A stretch of 64,000 bases of DNA, taken from contig JBMNRC010000012.1 in the NCBI GenBank assembly GCA_050944455.1, forward strand, positions 20,446 through 84,445, written 5' to 3'. This stretch comes from Anthropogastromicrobium sp050944455 (GTDB taxonomy: Bacteria > Bacillota > Clostridia > Lachnospirales > Lachnospiraceae). Made by a program: the position numbers and the translations under genes. Positions within the stretch are counted from its first letter, which is position 1, and every line of letters starts with the position of its first letter. The notes under the pieces were generated by a model. That model was not told where the DNA came from and searched no databases. It saw nothing but the letters and a program-made list of their open reading frames with translations. Shown here piece after piece: positions 16,912-26,186 of the stretch.

Positions 16912-18974
16912 AGCATCAGTTTTCCTTCGATTCCGTCAAAATCAACCGTGCGGACGGTCCCGTCCTTCAGGACAATGGTGACCGGGCCGTATCCGCCGCA
17001 TTTTTCCGGATCGGTATACCGGATCTCGCGCACCGGGAAAAGCTCATCCTCGGTAAAGTCGTCCAGGTCTTCTTTGGTGATGACCTGGGAGAACAGGTAA
17101 AACGGCTCGTACCCGTACTGCTTCGTCCGGGTCACGCGGGCAAAGGGCAGAATCGACTTCTCCGAATCGGGGTTCGATCCGGTGCTGTGCAGGATCTCCA
17201 GCTCCGTGAATCCGCCGAAAATGGTCATGGCCATCTGCTTCGGCTTTCCCATATGGTCGTGCCCCTTCAGGATGACCGCCTGGCCGGATCCGTTCTGCTT
17301 TCGCGTCACTTCGGTTCCGTTGTCCGGGAACCCGTACGCGCCGAGGGTCAGGTCGGCGGTATAGCGGAACAGGCGCAGCTTATCCGCCCGGAAAATCCCG
17401 TAAGGCACCGGGAAATCCGCCAGGTTGACCGCCTGGATCCAGTGCGACTCTTTGGATAGATCGTAGTTGAAATACTGCCTCCGGTAGAGCACGCCGTCCT
17501 TCACGCCGTGCCAGAAAGTCACGTTGGCAAGCTCTTTCTCCTTCGACGTCGTGTCCACCAGGACGTACTGCTGGGATTCCACGAACGGGGCGATCACTTT
17601 CTCCTCGCTGTCAGAGCAGACCGGCGCGGATTCCCACGGGAATTTGGTGTTGAAGCACAGCTTGGAATAATTCCACATCGAGTGCTCATCATCCGGCCTG
17701 CGCACGACCTTCCCGGTGCGGAGAACCGTCTCACCGTTCGCCTCATGGTTGGTGAAACACAGGGCCGGCCCGTCCAGGACCGTCTCCTTCACTTCATTCT
17801 TCGCCAGCTTATCCCAGGTCCCGTTGTTCTCCTTCGCGGTCCAGAAAGGATGGTCCGCCGGGAGGGTGAGACACAGATAGGCTTTGCCCAGCCAGTACGG
17901 CGACTCCGCGCAGGAATAGCCCTGCACCAGCGGGGTGAACTGGCCGTAGAAGCCGAGGGTCGGAACGCCTTTGTACAGGAAGTCGTCGCGGGAGAGGAAC
18001 TGCAGCAGCGATCCCGAGCAGATGCGCCGGGCGAGGCCCGGATCGGCCGTGGAGTTTTTCAGCATGAAGTTTCCGTCAAACGGGCTGGTCGCCGCGTTGC
18101 GGTAGATGCAGCTGCGCCCCCACATGTTGGTGAAGCCGTCCCGGTCGAACATATCCGGGTAGGTTTCCATCAGCCGGTTGGAGTTTTCCTCGAAGCGCTT
18201 CGCGACGTACGGCATTTTTTCATAGCCGTACCAGAGATTCCAGATCGGGGCGTAGACATTGAACGCCCAGCAGGAATAGTAATCGAAGGCGTGCCCGTCG
18301 CGGTACCATCCATCTCCCGCGTAATAAGCCATGATCGCGGAGGCGTGATTTTTCATGATCTCCCCGTCGATGGGATAGCCGTGCATATCGAGAAACGCCA
18401 TGTCCAGCATGTTGAACAGGCGCCAGTTCTGCGGAACCGTGTTGCCGTCCGCGTAGCCGCGCAGGAATCCGGCGATCCGGTCCTGTTCTTCTTTGGTGTA
18501 GGTGTCCCAGATCTGCTTTTCGGTGATCCAGAGACAGATCACCAGCGCGCAGGTTTCCACCGTCTGCTGAAAAGCGCGTGTCGTATCCCCGGAAAGCTGC
18601 TGCAGCTCTTCGTAGCTCCCGACCGAAACCGGATCTCCCGGCGTCACGGAGCGGAGCACATGGGAACGATAATAATCGCGCAGCTTATATCCCGCCACGG
18701 TGATATCGGGGTTATCCCGGATCAGCGGGGCCGCGATAAAGAAGGACCTCGTCAGCCCCTCGAAATACTCCGCCTTGAATTCCCACACGGCGTCTTTGCT
18801 GTGCGGATAGGTGACCTTCGTCTCTTTTCGGGGCATAACAACCGGGTCCCTGAATGATTTGATGTTCTGGAACAGCCCCTGCATCATGTAGGTGCCGGCT
18901 TCGATCCAGCTTTCCCTGGTGAGCCCGGTACAGGGGCTCAGCGTGTAATCCGTGTGCTGCGGTTTGAATGGCAT
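16908..18974 (-). CDS. DUF2264-family protein, probably carbohydrate-active
   Basis: 688 residues, no signal peptide, so likely cytoplasmic. The N-terminal two thirds has the aromatic-rich helical pattern of DUF2264 (for example FRDPVVMPR, NWRLFNMLDMAFLDMHG, GDGWYRDGHAFDYYSCWAFN and MWGRSCIYRNAA). This suggests an alpha/alpha-toroid like other glycan-processing enzymes. The C-terminal part is beta-rich. Biochemical function is not established to my knowledge, and I assign none. Start: the ATG at 18974 (MPFKPQHTD) has AAGGAG upstream; an earlier ATG lacks one. A candidate promoter lies 100 bp upstream. It leads a transcript with acyP and perhaps the GH36 gene. Confidence 0.75.
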   Translation of the reverse strand: MPFKPQHTDYTLSPCTGLTRESWIEAGTYMMQGLFQNIKSFRDPVVMPRKETKVTYPHSKDAVWEFKAEYFEGLTRSFFIAAPLIRDNPDITVAGYKLRDYYRSHVLRSVTPGDPVSVGSYEELQQLSGDTTRAFQQTVETCALVICLWITEKQIWDTYTKEEQDRIAGFLRGYADGNTVPQNWRLFNMLDMAFLDMHGYPIDGEIMKNHASAIMAYYAGDGWYRDGHAFDYYSCWAFNVYAPIWNLWYGYEKMPYVAKRFEENSNRLMETYPDMFDRDGFTNMWGRSCIYRNAATSPFDGNFMLKNSTADPGLARRICSGSLLQFLSRDDFLYKGVPTLGFYGQFTPLVQGYSCAESPYWLGKAYLCLTLPADHPFWTAKENNGTWDKLAKNEVKETVLDGPALCFTNHEANGETVLRTGKVVRRPDDEHSMWNYSKLCFNTKFPWESAPVCSDSEEKVIAPFVESQQYVLVDTTSKEKELANVTFWHGVKDGVLYRRQYFNYDLSKESHWIQAVNLADFPVPYGIFRADKLRLFRYTADLTLGAYGFPDNGTEVTRKQNGSGQAVILKGHDHMGKPKQMAMTIFGGFTELEILHSTGSNPDSEKSILPFARVTRTKQYGYEPFYLFSQVITKEDLDDFTEDELFPVREIRYTDPEKCGGYGPVTIVLKDGTVRTVDFDGIEGKLML

Positions 18975-19069
18975 GATTCGCTCCTTTTTCTGCAGCGGTG
19001 TAAACCGTTGAGAGTTGACAGGTGACTGCTTTCCGTGCACAGCCGAAAAAGTTCCGACAGAACCGGACG

Positions 19070-19098
19070 ACTGTAAAGACCTGTGCCGCTGTCTGCAA
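19070..19098 (-). promoter_or_regulatory. Candidate promoter of the DUF2264 gene
   Basis: TTGCAG (19098..19093), 17 bp, TACAGT (19075..19070). The 315-bp gap 18975-19289 otherwise holds the GH88 terminator and repeated TGTGCCGC motifs. Confidence 0.4.
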
Positions 19099-19172
19099 TC
19101 AGCCGAAAACAGACAGAGCCGGAATGCTCCTCACAGATTTGTGCCGCTGCCGCGGTTCGGCCGGAGCGGCTG

Positions 19173-19218
19173 AAAAAAAGGCGGCACAGTCCCGGCCTGA
19201 AATACCGGCTGTGCCGCC
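19173..19218 (-). terminator. Terminator after the GH88 gene
   Basis: GGCGGCACAG pairs with CTGTGCCGCC around an inner CCGG/CCGG hairpin, followed by seven T on the minus strand. It lies 72 bp past the GH88 stop. Confidence 0.8.
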
Positions 19219-19289
19219 ATTATAGCATACTTGCCTGCCCGGCGCACCGCTGTCCGGGGACAGCCGCCGCGCGCCGGCAGAAATTTTGA

Positions 19290-20417
19290 TTACCAGATGA
19301 AAAGGGCATCCCCGGTCAGGCGGAGAATGGCCTCAATCAGGTAATAGTCTCCGTAGATGATCGGGTAATTGTGTTCCTTCTCGTGGTAAGCTCCCGTGCA
19401 CTTGTCCAGGATCTCATCCACAGCGGGATCGAAATTGCCGTCGGAAACCAGCACTTTAAGCAGCTTCATCGCCGCCGCGTGGTACTTGTCCGCCAGAGCG
19501 TCGTCTTTGCCGCGCAGAACATTCTCCAGCTCCAGAAGGCCGCAGGACGCGCAGGCTGCCGAAGACTCGTCCTCCCAGGTGCAGTCCGCCGGCTGGTCAA
19601 AGTCCACCGGAATTCTGCCGTCTGCCGGAATGCGGGCGACATACTTGTCCGCAACCTTCTTCGCGGTTGCCAGGAACTTCTCGTCCTTCGTATGGACGTA
19701 GCTCAGGGTGAATCCGTAGAGGGCCCAGGACTGGCCGCGGGTCCAGGATGAACCTACCTGCATGCCCTGCCCGCCGTACGTTCTGACGACACCGCCCTTC
19801 TCCGGGTCGAACTCGACGATATGGTTGACGGATCCGTCCTCGCGGACGAACGCGCTCATCGCCGTAGTCGCGTGGGAAACTGCCACTGCTCTCCAGCGCG
19901 GATCCTTAAACAGGTCGGATGCGCGGTAAAGCAGCGGAATGTTCATCATGCAGTCGATGATCGCCCAGCCGACGTTCTTGTTCGCGCCGCTGTCATCATT
20001 CCACGCGCGGATAAACCTGCCGTTCAGGTTGTAGCGGCCGGCAAGGTTGTCGGCAGCGAGGCGCACGCGGTTGAGGGAGGCCTTGTTTCCGGTCAGCTGA
20101 TAATCCGCCATCGCGGTGGGAAGCCAGCGGAATCCGGAATCGTGGTGCATCCATTCGGAATGCAGGAAAAGAGCGTCCAGTTTCTGCTCAACTTCCTCAG
20201 CCATGCTGCGGTACAGCGGTTTCTGCGTCACTTTGTAAAGCTGCCAGAGGATGCCGCCCCAGAATCCGTTGGTCCACCACTCAATGTCCCCGGAGTAGTC
20301 GTCGAAGACTCCGTTTTTCGCGGAATACGGGATTTTGTGCTCATTTCTCGGCGCAACCGCTTCGTACTTCGCAAGGATCTTAGCCTTGACCTGCTCCGCC
20401 CATTCACGATCTGTCAT
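19290..20417 (-). CDS. GH88 unsaturated glucuronyl hydrolase
   Basis: 375 residues. GH88 enzymes remove the unsaturated uronic acid left at the non-reducing end by polysaccharide lyases, by hydrating its double bond. Family blocks: WWTNGFWGGILWQLY, HHDSGFRWL (first catalytic Asp), NVGWAIIDCMMN (second Asp), SSWTRGQSWALYGF, and DESSAACASCGL. No signal peptide, so it acts on imported lyase products (glycosaminoglycan, gellan or related). GH105 is the close alternative, but the IID-MMN and HDSGF pattern suits GH88. The ATG follows GAGAGGA. It is monocistronic between two terminators, next to the solute-binding protein gene. Confidence 0.87.
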   Translation of the reverse strand: MTDREWAEQVKAKILAKYEAVAPRNEHKIPYSAKNGVFDDYSGDIEWWTNGFWGGILWQLYKVTQKPLYRSMAEEVEQKLDALFLHSEWMHHDSGFRWLPTAMADYQLTGNKASLNRVRLAADNLAGRYNLNGRFIRAWNDDSGANKNVGWAIIDCMMNIPLLYRASDLFKDPRWRAVAVSHATTAMSAFVREDGSVNHIVEFDPEKGGVVRTYGGQGMQVGSSWTRGQSWALYGFTLSYVHTKDEKFLATAKKVADKYVARIPADGRIPVDFDQPADCTWEDESSAACASCGLLELENVLRGKDDALADKYHAAAMKLLKVLVSDGNFDPAVDEILDKCTGAYHEKEHNYPIIYGDYYLIEAILRLTGDALFIW

Positions 20418-20476
20418 TGTAGATTTCCTCTCTTTCTGTTTTCAGAACCGGTGTTCTGTCCGTTTCCTGTAGCTCT

Positions 20477-20485
20477 ATTCTACCA
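20477..20485 (-). promoter_or_regulatory. Extended -10 promoter of the GH88 gene
   Basis: TGGTAGAAT on the minus strand (TGn plus TAGAAT), about 60 bp before the ATG. No good -35 hexamer is seen, which fits an activated or extended -10 promoter. Confidence 0.4.
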
Positions 20486-20507
20486 TAAGAGCAGAAAAGC
20501 GCAACAC

Positions 20508-20521
20508 CGGCAGCGCTTTCC
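20508..20521 (-). promoter_or_regulatory. Candidate cre (CcpA) site upstream of the GH88 gene
   Basis: GGAAAGCGCTGCCG on the minus strand matches 10 of 14 positions of the ideal TGAAAGCGCTTTCA. It lies about 45 bp upstream of the inferred transcription start. Weak, by eye only. Confidence 0.25.
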
Positions 20522-20713
20522 CGCGCAATTTCCGCCTGACGGAATGAATTCAGATCAGCCTCCGGGGATGAAGCCGGACGAGGGGTTTCCATCGGTCATT
20601 TCCCATCGGTCGGAGGGAAAACAGCTGCCTGAGTTCCGCAGTTCCGCCCGCCCTGCAGGGCTGCCTATCGGTCAGGTCAGCGCGCGGCAAGGATTAAAAG
20701 CGGCAATAAGCCG

Positions 20714-20747
20714 AAAAAGCGCCTGCCGTTTTCACGGCAGGCGCTTT
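20714..20747 (-). terminator. Terminator after the solute-binding protein gene
   Basis: A perfect 13-bp stem AAAGCGCCTGCCG/CGGCAGGCGCTTT with a 6-nt loop. On the minus strand it continues into TTTTTC. It lies 60 bp past the stop. The rest of 20418-20806 holds only the GH88 promoter region. Confidence 0.85.
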
Positions 20748-20806
20748 CAGATTCTGTCCGCGTTCTGTCCGCGTCCCTGGTTTCTGAACGCAGGCGCGCA
20801 CGCATT

Positions 20807-22135
20807 TTATTCAGCGGTGTCGACGCCGACTCCGGTAACCGGGTTGAAGCTCTCGATATCGACAGCCCAGGTAGCGTTGATGTCGCTGATGGCCGAGTCA
20901 AGATCCTTGGTTCCCTGCATGTACTCGATCAGGGTCTTGTAAACGAAGTTGCGGAAATCCGGCGGAAGCTCATTGTCGCCGCTCTTGCCGTTCCACATCG
21001 GGCTGAGGGAATCCGCTTCCTGGGTGGCGTCGACGACTTCCTGGAGGATCGGATCTACGTCCAGGTCAGGCATCTCGGCAGCTACCGGGATTGCGTTCAT
21101 GGATTCGCAGTAGAACTTATAGTTTTCCGGCTCATAGAAGAACTTCAGGAACGCTTCCGCGGCAGCAACCTTGTTGGCGTCGTCCGCGTCCGCCGCGCTG
21201 ATCGCCCAGCCGCCGATTCCGGCGCCGCCGACCAGGCGGAGCTTTCCATCCGGGCTCGGGACCGGGAACCAGCCGAGCTCGAAATCAGGATCGGCCTCCT
21301 CGATCGTGTTGATCATATGGGTGCCGGAGAACAGCATCGCGCTCATATCGTTGACAAGGAATGTCGTGATCTGCGCGTCCGGGGTGGAGGTCCAGCCTTC
21401 CTGCGCGTACTGCATGATGTCCTTCAGCTCTTCAAAGGTTGCCTTGAAGGTTTCATCGCTGAAATCCTTGGTTCCCTCGTAGCAGTGAGCGATGAAATCG
21501 GGATCCTGGCTGATCACCTGGTCATCGTAAGCCTTGTTGAACCAGAAGCCCATGTGCCAGATATCCTGGCCGCCGACTACCAGCGGGGACATATCGCCGA
21601 GATCCTGGATCGTCTGGCAGAGTTCGATGAACTCGTCGTAAGTGGTCGGCTCCTCGAGGCCGTTCTCGTCAAAGTACTTCTTGTTGTAGTAGATTCCCTG
21701 GGTGTTCTCGCCGGCCATCGGTACCGCGTAAACCTTGCCGTCGAACTCCATGGTGCTGCTGACCAGGGAAGTGATCTCCTCCGGGAGCTCAAGAAGTTTT
21801 CCGGCGCGGACATACATCGCGGTGTCGCGCTGCTCCATCAGATCGGGGAACTCTCCTACGCTGTCCTTGGTTTTCAGGAACTCGGAGTAGGAGCCGCCGT
21901 TGCCCGGCTGAATCTCGATCGTGATATCCGGATTTGCCTCGTTGAACTCATCGACCAGCGTATTCATGGTCTGCTTGAATCCCTCGTCGCCATCCGCGAA
22001 AATGAAGGTTATTGTGGTCGGCTCTGTCACGATCTGCTCTGCTTCCGTTGTCTCCTCGTCCGCAAATGCAGTTGCGGGAACCAGCATGGACGCTGCGGTG
22101 AGTGCGCTGAGCGCGGCTGCCATAAACTTTCTCAT
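20807..22135 (-). CDS. Sugar ABC transporter solute-binding protein (family 1)
   Basis: 442 residues. It captures an oligosaccharide outside the cell and delivers it to the two permeases at 26187-27940. The signal peptide MRKFMAAALSALTAASML ends in an ATAFA-DEE signal peptidase I site. There is no lipobox cysteine, unusual for a binding protein of a single-membrane bacterium. The mature part starts with an acidic linker and then TTITFIFADGDEG and FPDLMEQRD, typical of family 1 extracellular binding proteins. The ATG at 22135 follows GGAGGATCTCT; longer open sequence upstream has no start signal. It has its own promoter with a tandem repeat site shared with the permease operon, and its own terminator. 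Confidence 0.9.
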   Translation of the reverse strand: MRKFMAAALSALTAASMLVPATAFADEETTEAEQIVTEPTTITFIFADGDEGFKQTMNTLVDEFNEANPDITIEIQPGNGGSYSEFLKTKDSVGEFPDLMEQRDTAMYVRAGKLLELPEEITSLVSSTMEFDGKVYAVPMAGENTQGIYYNKKYFDENGLEEPTTYDEFIELCQTIQDLGDMSPLVVGGQDIWHMGFWFNKAYDDQVISQDPDFIAHCYEGTKDFSDETFKATFEELKDIMQYAQEGWTSTPDAQITTFLVNDMSAMLFSGTHMINTIEEADPDFELGWFPVPSPDGKLRLVGGAGIGGWAISAADADDANKVAAAEAFLKFFYEPENYKFYCESMNAIPVAAEMPDLDVDPILQEVVDATQEADSLSPMWNGKSGDNELPPDFRNFVYKTLIEYMQGTKDLDSAISDINATWAVDIESFNPVTGVGVDTAE

Positions 22136-22272
22136 AGAGATCCTCCTTCTGCCGGTTATTCCGGCTGTTCCGGCGATGACCCTGGCGCTTTTCTTCCCGG
22201 GTGTGCCTGGAATTTCAGGTTTTTCGCTGTCCTGCCGGACACCCGTCCGGCCTGAACTTTGTTTCTGATCAG

Positions 22273-22337
22273 AGTATACCTGAGCGGCAGACCGGCCGGG
22301 AGGTGATTTTTTAAGGGTGAGATGCGGATTTTTAAGG
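22273..22337 (-). promoter_or_regulatory. Promoter and YesN-type sites of the solute-binding protein gene
   Basis: The -10 TATACT lies at 22278..22273 with no good -35. Two direct repeats, CCTTAAAAATCCGC (22337..22324) and CCTTAAAAAATCAC (22316..22303), are exactly 21 bp apart. The nearer one starts 38 bp upstream of the -10. The same arrangement precedes the permease operon, so these are probably the sites of the adjacent YesN-like regulator. Confidence 0.65.
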
Positions 22338-22340
22338 ATT

Positions 22341-23906
22341 TCAGGATCCCGACAGAATTCTTTTGCGGTATGCCGCGGGCGTCTCCCCGTAAGTCTTCGA
22401 GAAGACGTCGTTGAGGGAACGGACGTCCCTGAACCCTGTCTGTTCCGCGATCTCATACAGTTTGAGGTCCGAGGAGAGCAGAAGCGCGACGGCCTGGCGC
22501 AGACGCACGCTGTTCACATAGTCCTTGAAATTCTGCCCGGTTTTCTTTTTGAACAGGCTGCTGAAATAGAAGGAATTCACATGAATCAGGTCCGCCGCCG
22601 TCGCCAGCGTGATCGGCTCCCGGTAGTGCTTTTCCACGTACTGCTGCACTTCCGCGATATCCTTCCTGTCATTTCCCTCCACGGAATTTTTCACCTCGCT
22701 GTTGTAGCCGTCGATGAATTTTCGGAAATACGCGCACATTTCGCGGTAGTCCGCCGTCTTTCTTCCGCCCTCCAGCAGGTCGCGCATCTCCGGGGACCGG
22801 CCGGCAATGTGCATGGCGGTCATCTGCGCGTCAATCACGCGGATCGTCGAGCAGAAATAGTAGCACGCGTCCTCCCTGCGGCCGTCGGAAGCGAGGCAGA
22901 GCGTCCGGCAGAAATAGGTCCAGGCCCGGTCGAAGTCTTCCTGCTGATGGGAAACCAGCGCGTTTGTCACGGCCGCCGTGGCTTCCTGCAGTTCCTTATA
23001 TCCCGCGGAGCGCGCAAAAACCGGCCGGTCGGCGGAAAGGATGTGCTCAGGCAGTTCCGCGGCGAAAAACAGATACCGGGAAAGATCAACGCATCTCCGG
23101 TACTCGCCCGGGATCTCCCGCATGGAAGACACCGGCTTTCCGCAGAAGAAATACAGTTCCTTTCCGACGGCCTCCGAGGCGGATTTCCACAGATCGTACA
23201 GCAGCGTATGGAATTCCTCATCCGTGAAATCTCCGCGCAGAACCACAACGGTGTTCCCCTCCTTCTCAAAGAGGATTCCCGAGTTTTTCTTTTCGATTTC
23301 CTCCGTCAGGGCGCTTCGCACGGAAAATTCCATCAGCCGGCGCATCTGCCCGTTCGGCTCCGTGAGCACAGCGCTGACGACCATCGGGAGGTACCGGGTT
23401 TTTTCATCGGTTTCCGGCGATGTCCGGGCTTCAGCCGGATTTTCCGGCGATGTGCCTGTTCCGGCCGGATTTTCCGCTGCTTCCTGCGCCTCCTCCCGCG
23501 GGTTCCCGCCGTTTTCCCCGATCGGCGGCTTTCCCTTTCCGCTGAGCGCACGGTTGAGCGCCTGCACAAGCTCTTCCCGGATCACCGGTTTCAGAAGATA
23601 ATCGGCGGCCCCGTAAGTGAGCGCCGACCGGGCGTAGCTGAAATCCTGAAAGCCGCTGATGAAAATCACGGAAGTCTCCTCAATGCCGAACTCCCTGAGA
23701 TTCTTGAGGATCTCGATACCGTTCATCCCCGGCATATTGATATCCAGAAGGGCGATATCCGGCCTGAGGGACAGAATGGCTTCCATCGCGGCTTTCCCGT
23801 CTTCGTACACGCCGACGATCGAAATCCCGAGCGATTTCCAGTCCAGAAGTTTCTGGATGCCTCGCGTAATCACCGGCTCATCGTCCGCCAGTATCATCCT
23901 CAGCAT
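22341..23906 (-). CDS. YesN-like response regulator, AraC-type
   Basis: 521 residues. The receiver domain (about 1-120) has ILADDEP and the phosphoacceptor Asp55 in IALLDINMPGM, with the switch Lys in ADYLLKPV. A Glu/Pro/Ala-rich linker of about 45 residues (around 135-180) and a middle region follow. The C-terminal AraC domain has two helix-turn-helices (EPITLATAADLIHVNSFYFS and LYEIAEQTGFRD). It should activate sugar-transport genes when phosphorylated by the adjacent YesM kinase. Its start lies 4 bp after the kinase stop, with GGAGGGATAG inside the kinase end. Its likely DNA sites lie 3-40 bp after its own stop and upstream of the permeases. Confidence 0.93.
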   Translation of the reverse strand: MLRMILADDEPVITRGIQKLLDWKSLGISIVGVYEDGKAAMEAILSLRPDIALLDINMPGMNGIEILKNLREFGIEETSVIFISGFQDFSYARSALTYGAADYLLKPVIREELVQALNRALSGKGKPPIGENGGNPREEAQEAAENPAGTGTSPENPAEARTSPETDEKTRYLPMVVSAVLTEPNGQMRRLMEFSVRSALTEEIEKKNSGILFEKEGNTVVVLRGDFTDEEFHTLLYDLWKSASEAVGKELYFFCGKPVSSMREIPGEYRRCVDLSRYLFFAAELPEHILSADRPVFARSAGYKELQEATAAVTNALVSHQQEDFDRAWTYFCRTLCLASDGRREDACYYFCSTIRVIDAQMTAMHIAGRSPEMRDLLEGGRKTADYREMCAYFRKFIDGYNSEVKNSVEGNDRKDIAEVQQYVEKHYREPITLATAADLIHVNSFYFSSLFKKKTGQNFKDYVNSVRLRQAVALLLSSDLKLYEIAEQTGFRDVRSLNDVFSKTYGETPAAYRKRILSGS

Positions 23907-23910
23907 ACTG

Positions 23911-25908
23911 CTATCCCTCCGTTTCCCCGTTCTTCATCTGTTTTCCCGCTGCCGGTTCCTTTCGGGATGCCGCGGTATCTGTCTCATGCGTTCCCTTCCC
24001 GGCCGCGTCGGGCGCCGGTGTTTCAGCGGTCCGCGTTCCTTCTCCGGCTCCCGCGGAGTTTTCTTTTTCCTGCTCCCCAATCGTCCGGTACGGCATCCGC
24101 AGTTCTACGATCGTGCCGATCCCGGGAGTCGAGCTGACCGAAATCCCGTACTGCTCGCCGTACAGAAAACGCACTCTGTCGTGAACGTTTTTCAGCCCGA
24201 TGCTCTGCCAGTTGTCCTTGTTTTTGATTCCCGGCTGGTCTCCCTGCAGAAGCCGGGTAAGGCGGTCCAGCACATGAGCGTCCATCCCGGCTCCGTTGTC
24301 CATCACCGAGATCACCAGGTCCTCCCCCTGCCGCAGCGCGTCGATATGGATGACTCCGCTGCCTTTTTTCGGCCGGATTCCGTGCACGTAGGCGTTCTCC
24401 GTGATCGGCTGGAGGATCAGCCTGGGGACTTCAATGTTCTCCGCTCCCGGCGCGTTGATTTCCAGGATCACTTTTCCCTGGATCCGGCAGTTGAGCAGAT
24501 AGACATACTTGCGCACGATGTCCAGCTCCCGGGACAGCGGCACCCGGTCTCCCACAGGACCGATCAGGTAATGAATCTGCTCGGACAAAGCTTCCAGCAT
24601 GTCGGAGACCTGCGTGTCCCCGCTCTCCAGGGCGGTCATCCGGATGATCTCCAGCGTATTGTAGAGAAAATGCGGGTAAATCTGGGAGCGGAGCGCCGTC
24701 AGCTCAGCCTCCGTCTGCCGTATTCTGGCGACATAACTCTGGTTGATGGTCTTTTTCAGCTCCCGCGACATCTCGTTGAAGCTCTCGGACAGAACCCCGA
24801 TCTCATCGTTTCTCTCTACCGGGAGGTTCAGGTCAAAATTTCCCTGTCCGACCTGGGCGATGGAAGCCGTCATCCGGCGGATCGGCCGGGTGATCTGGCG
24901 GGAGAACAGGATCGCCGCCAGAAGCAGCAGGAGGATACTGACGGTCAGGAGAATATAGGTGAGCGTCTGCAGGGACGAGATCTGGCTGAACGCGTCCCTG
25001 GTATCGATCAGGATGCGGACGGTGCACCCATATTCGCTGGTATTTCCCGTATATACCTGAATGTCCCCTCCGCCGGTGAGAAGTTCCGACGTTCCTGACA
25101 GATCCTGTCCGACCAGGGAACTGTCCGTCGCGTACAGGCACGTCCCGGAGCTGTCCGTCATGACGACGCCGTCGGCTCCCCGAAGCTGCATGGACTGGAA
25201 CAGGTAAGTGAGGCGGTCGTAATAGATATCCAGATAGAGGGTCCCGACATATTTCTCATGGCCGACCGCGCCCCTTGTGTCAAAATAATTCCGGGCGACG
25301 GAAAAGACCTGCTTTCCGGACGCCATGAAAAAATAATCCGTGTTATGCGGCGCGATGATCATCAGCGTCCGGGAGTCCCGGTCCAGGTTCTCATAGCCGA
25401 CTTCCTGCAGGAAAAGATCCTCATCTTCCAGATAGGTGCTGTAGGGGCTGTAATGATAATCCGCCGTTCCGATCTCCTCGGAATCGCAGACGAAATGCGC
25501 CGCGAAGATATCCGAATTGACTGCCGCTACCGTTGCGAGAAACTGTCGCATCGCGCTGGAGATTTCCTCTTCCCTGCTGTCATAGTCGAAGTTTTCCCCC
25601 GACAGGATGCTCCGGACCGAATCCGAGACGTACGCGGAATACTGCTCGTCTCCCGTCCCGTAGCTGTAAAGCAGTTTTGTGGCCGTGTCGTAATTCCCCA
25701 GCAGATTGTCCAGGCTGGAAGCCTGATAGCCCGCCGCCGAATTGTAGTTGTCCGACAGGGATTTGGCAAACTCCGCCCGCATACGGGTGAGCAGTACCGT
25801 CGATACGATCAGCATGGGAATGATTCCCACCGCAATCATCGCCAGCGCGAAGCGTTGATATAGAGATATTGCGCGGCGCTTTTTTCCATTTTTCTTTTTT
25901 CCGTTCAC
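23911..25908 (-). CDS. YesM-like sensor histidine kinase
   Basis: 665 residues. A first membrane helix (about 18-40), a large extracellular dCache-type sensing domain (about 45-330), a second membrane helix (about 335-355, LTYILLTVSILLLLLAAILF), HAMP, and the His_kinase domain with LRSQIYPHFLYNTLE (phospho-His in PHFLYN). The ATP-binding domain with N box ITENAYVHGI and DNGAG follows. A low-complexity tail of about 45 residues ends it. It senses an extracellular sugar or the loaded binding protein and phosphorylates the YesN partner. I choose a GTG start at 25908 (VNGKKKN) because AGGAGCAGAGA lies before it. The upstream ATG coincides with the promoter. Confidence 0.9.
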   Translation of the reverse strand: MNGKKKNGKKRRAISLYQRFALAMIAVGIIPMLIVSTVLLTRMRAEFAKSLSDNYNSAAGYQASSLDNLLGNYDTATKLLYSYGTGDEQYSAYVSDSVRSILSGENFDYDSREEEISSAMRQFLATVAAVNSDIFAAHFVCDSEEIGTADYHYSPYSTYLEDEDLFLQEVGYENLDRDSRTLMIIAPHNTDYFFMASGKQVFSVARNYFDTRGAVGHEKYVGTLYLDIYYDRLTYLFQSMQLRGADGVVMTDSSGTCLYATDSSLVGQDLSGTSELLTGGGDIQVYTGNTSEYGCTVRILIDTRDAFSQISSLQTLTYILLTVSILLLLLAAILFSRQITRPIRRMTASIAQVGQGNFDLNLPVERNDEIGVLSESFNEMSRELKKTINQSYVARIRQTEAELTALRSQIYPHFLYNTLEIIRMTALESGDTQVSDMLEALSEQIHYLIGPVGDRVPLSRELDIVRKYVYLLNCRIQGKVILEINAPGAENIEVPRLILQPITENAYVHGIRPKKGSGVIHIDALRQGEDLVISVMDNGAGMDAHVLDRLTRLLQGDQPGIKNKDNWQSIGLKNVHDRVRFLYGEQYGISVSSTPGIGTIVELRMPYRTIGEQEKENSAGAGEGTRTAETPAPDAAGKGTHETDTAASRKEPAAGKQMKNGETEG

Positions 25909-26035
25909 TCTCTGCTCCTGATACGGCAATCTGGGCCGCCGTCTGTGTCCCTGTCCGCAATGCGGCGCGGACCGCCGGATTTCTCCGCCTCTCCGTCGGG
26001 TCCCGCGGCAGGCCTGACGGCACTCTGATAACTGC

Positions 26036-26065
26036 ATTATATCCCCGGATTTTCATAATCGTCAA
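26036..26065 (-). promoter_or_regulatory. Promoter of the YesM/YesN operon
   Basis: TTGACG (26065..26060), 18 bp, TATAAT (26041..26036): a strong constitutive-looking promoter without the repeat sites found at the transport promoters. Confidence 0.75.
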
Positions 26066-26087
26066 CAAATCCGCGCCGGGCGGCCGC

Positions 26088-26118
26088 AAAAGGGGCTGCC
26101 CCGCGAAGGACAGCCCCT
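26088..26118 (-). terminator. Terminator after the permease operon
   Basis: GGGGCTG (26117..26111) pairs with CAGCCCC (26098..26092), followed by TTTTGC on the minus strand, 70 bp after the second permease. Confidence 0.7.
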
Positions 26119-26186
26119 GAATACCTCTGATATTATATTCTGCCGGGTCCGGAGGTTCCGCCTTGCGGATACGCCCCACACCCTCG

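Noticed and set aside
22317..24137. A 606-codon plus-strand frame opposite the YesN gene
   Set aside because: Covers a regulator with complete receiver and AraC domains; no start signal.
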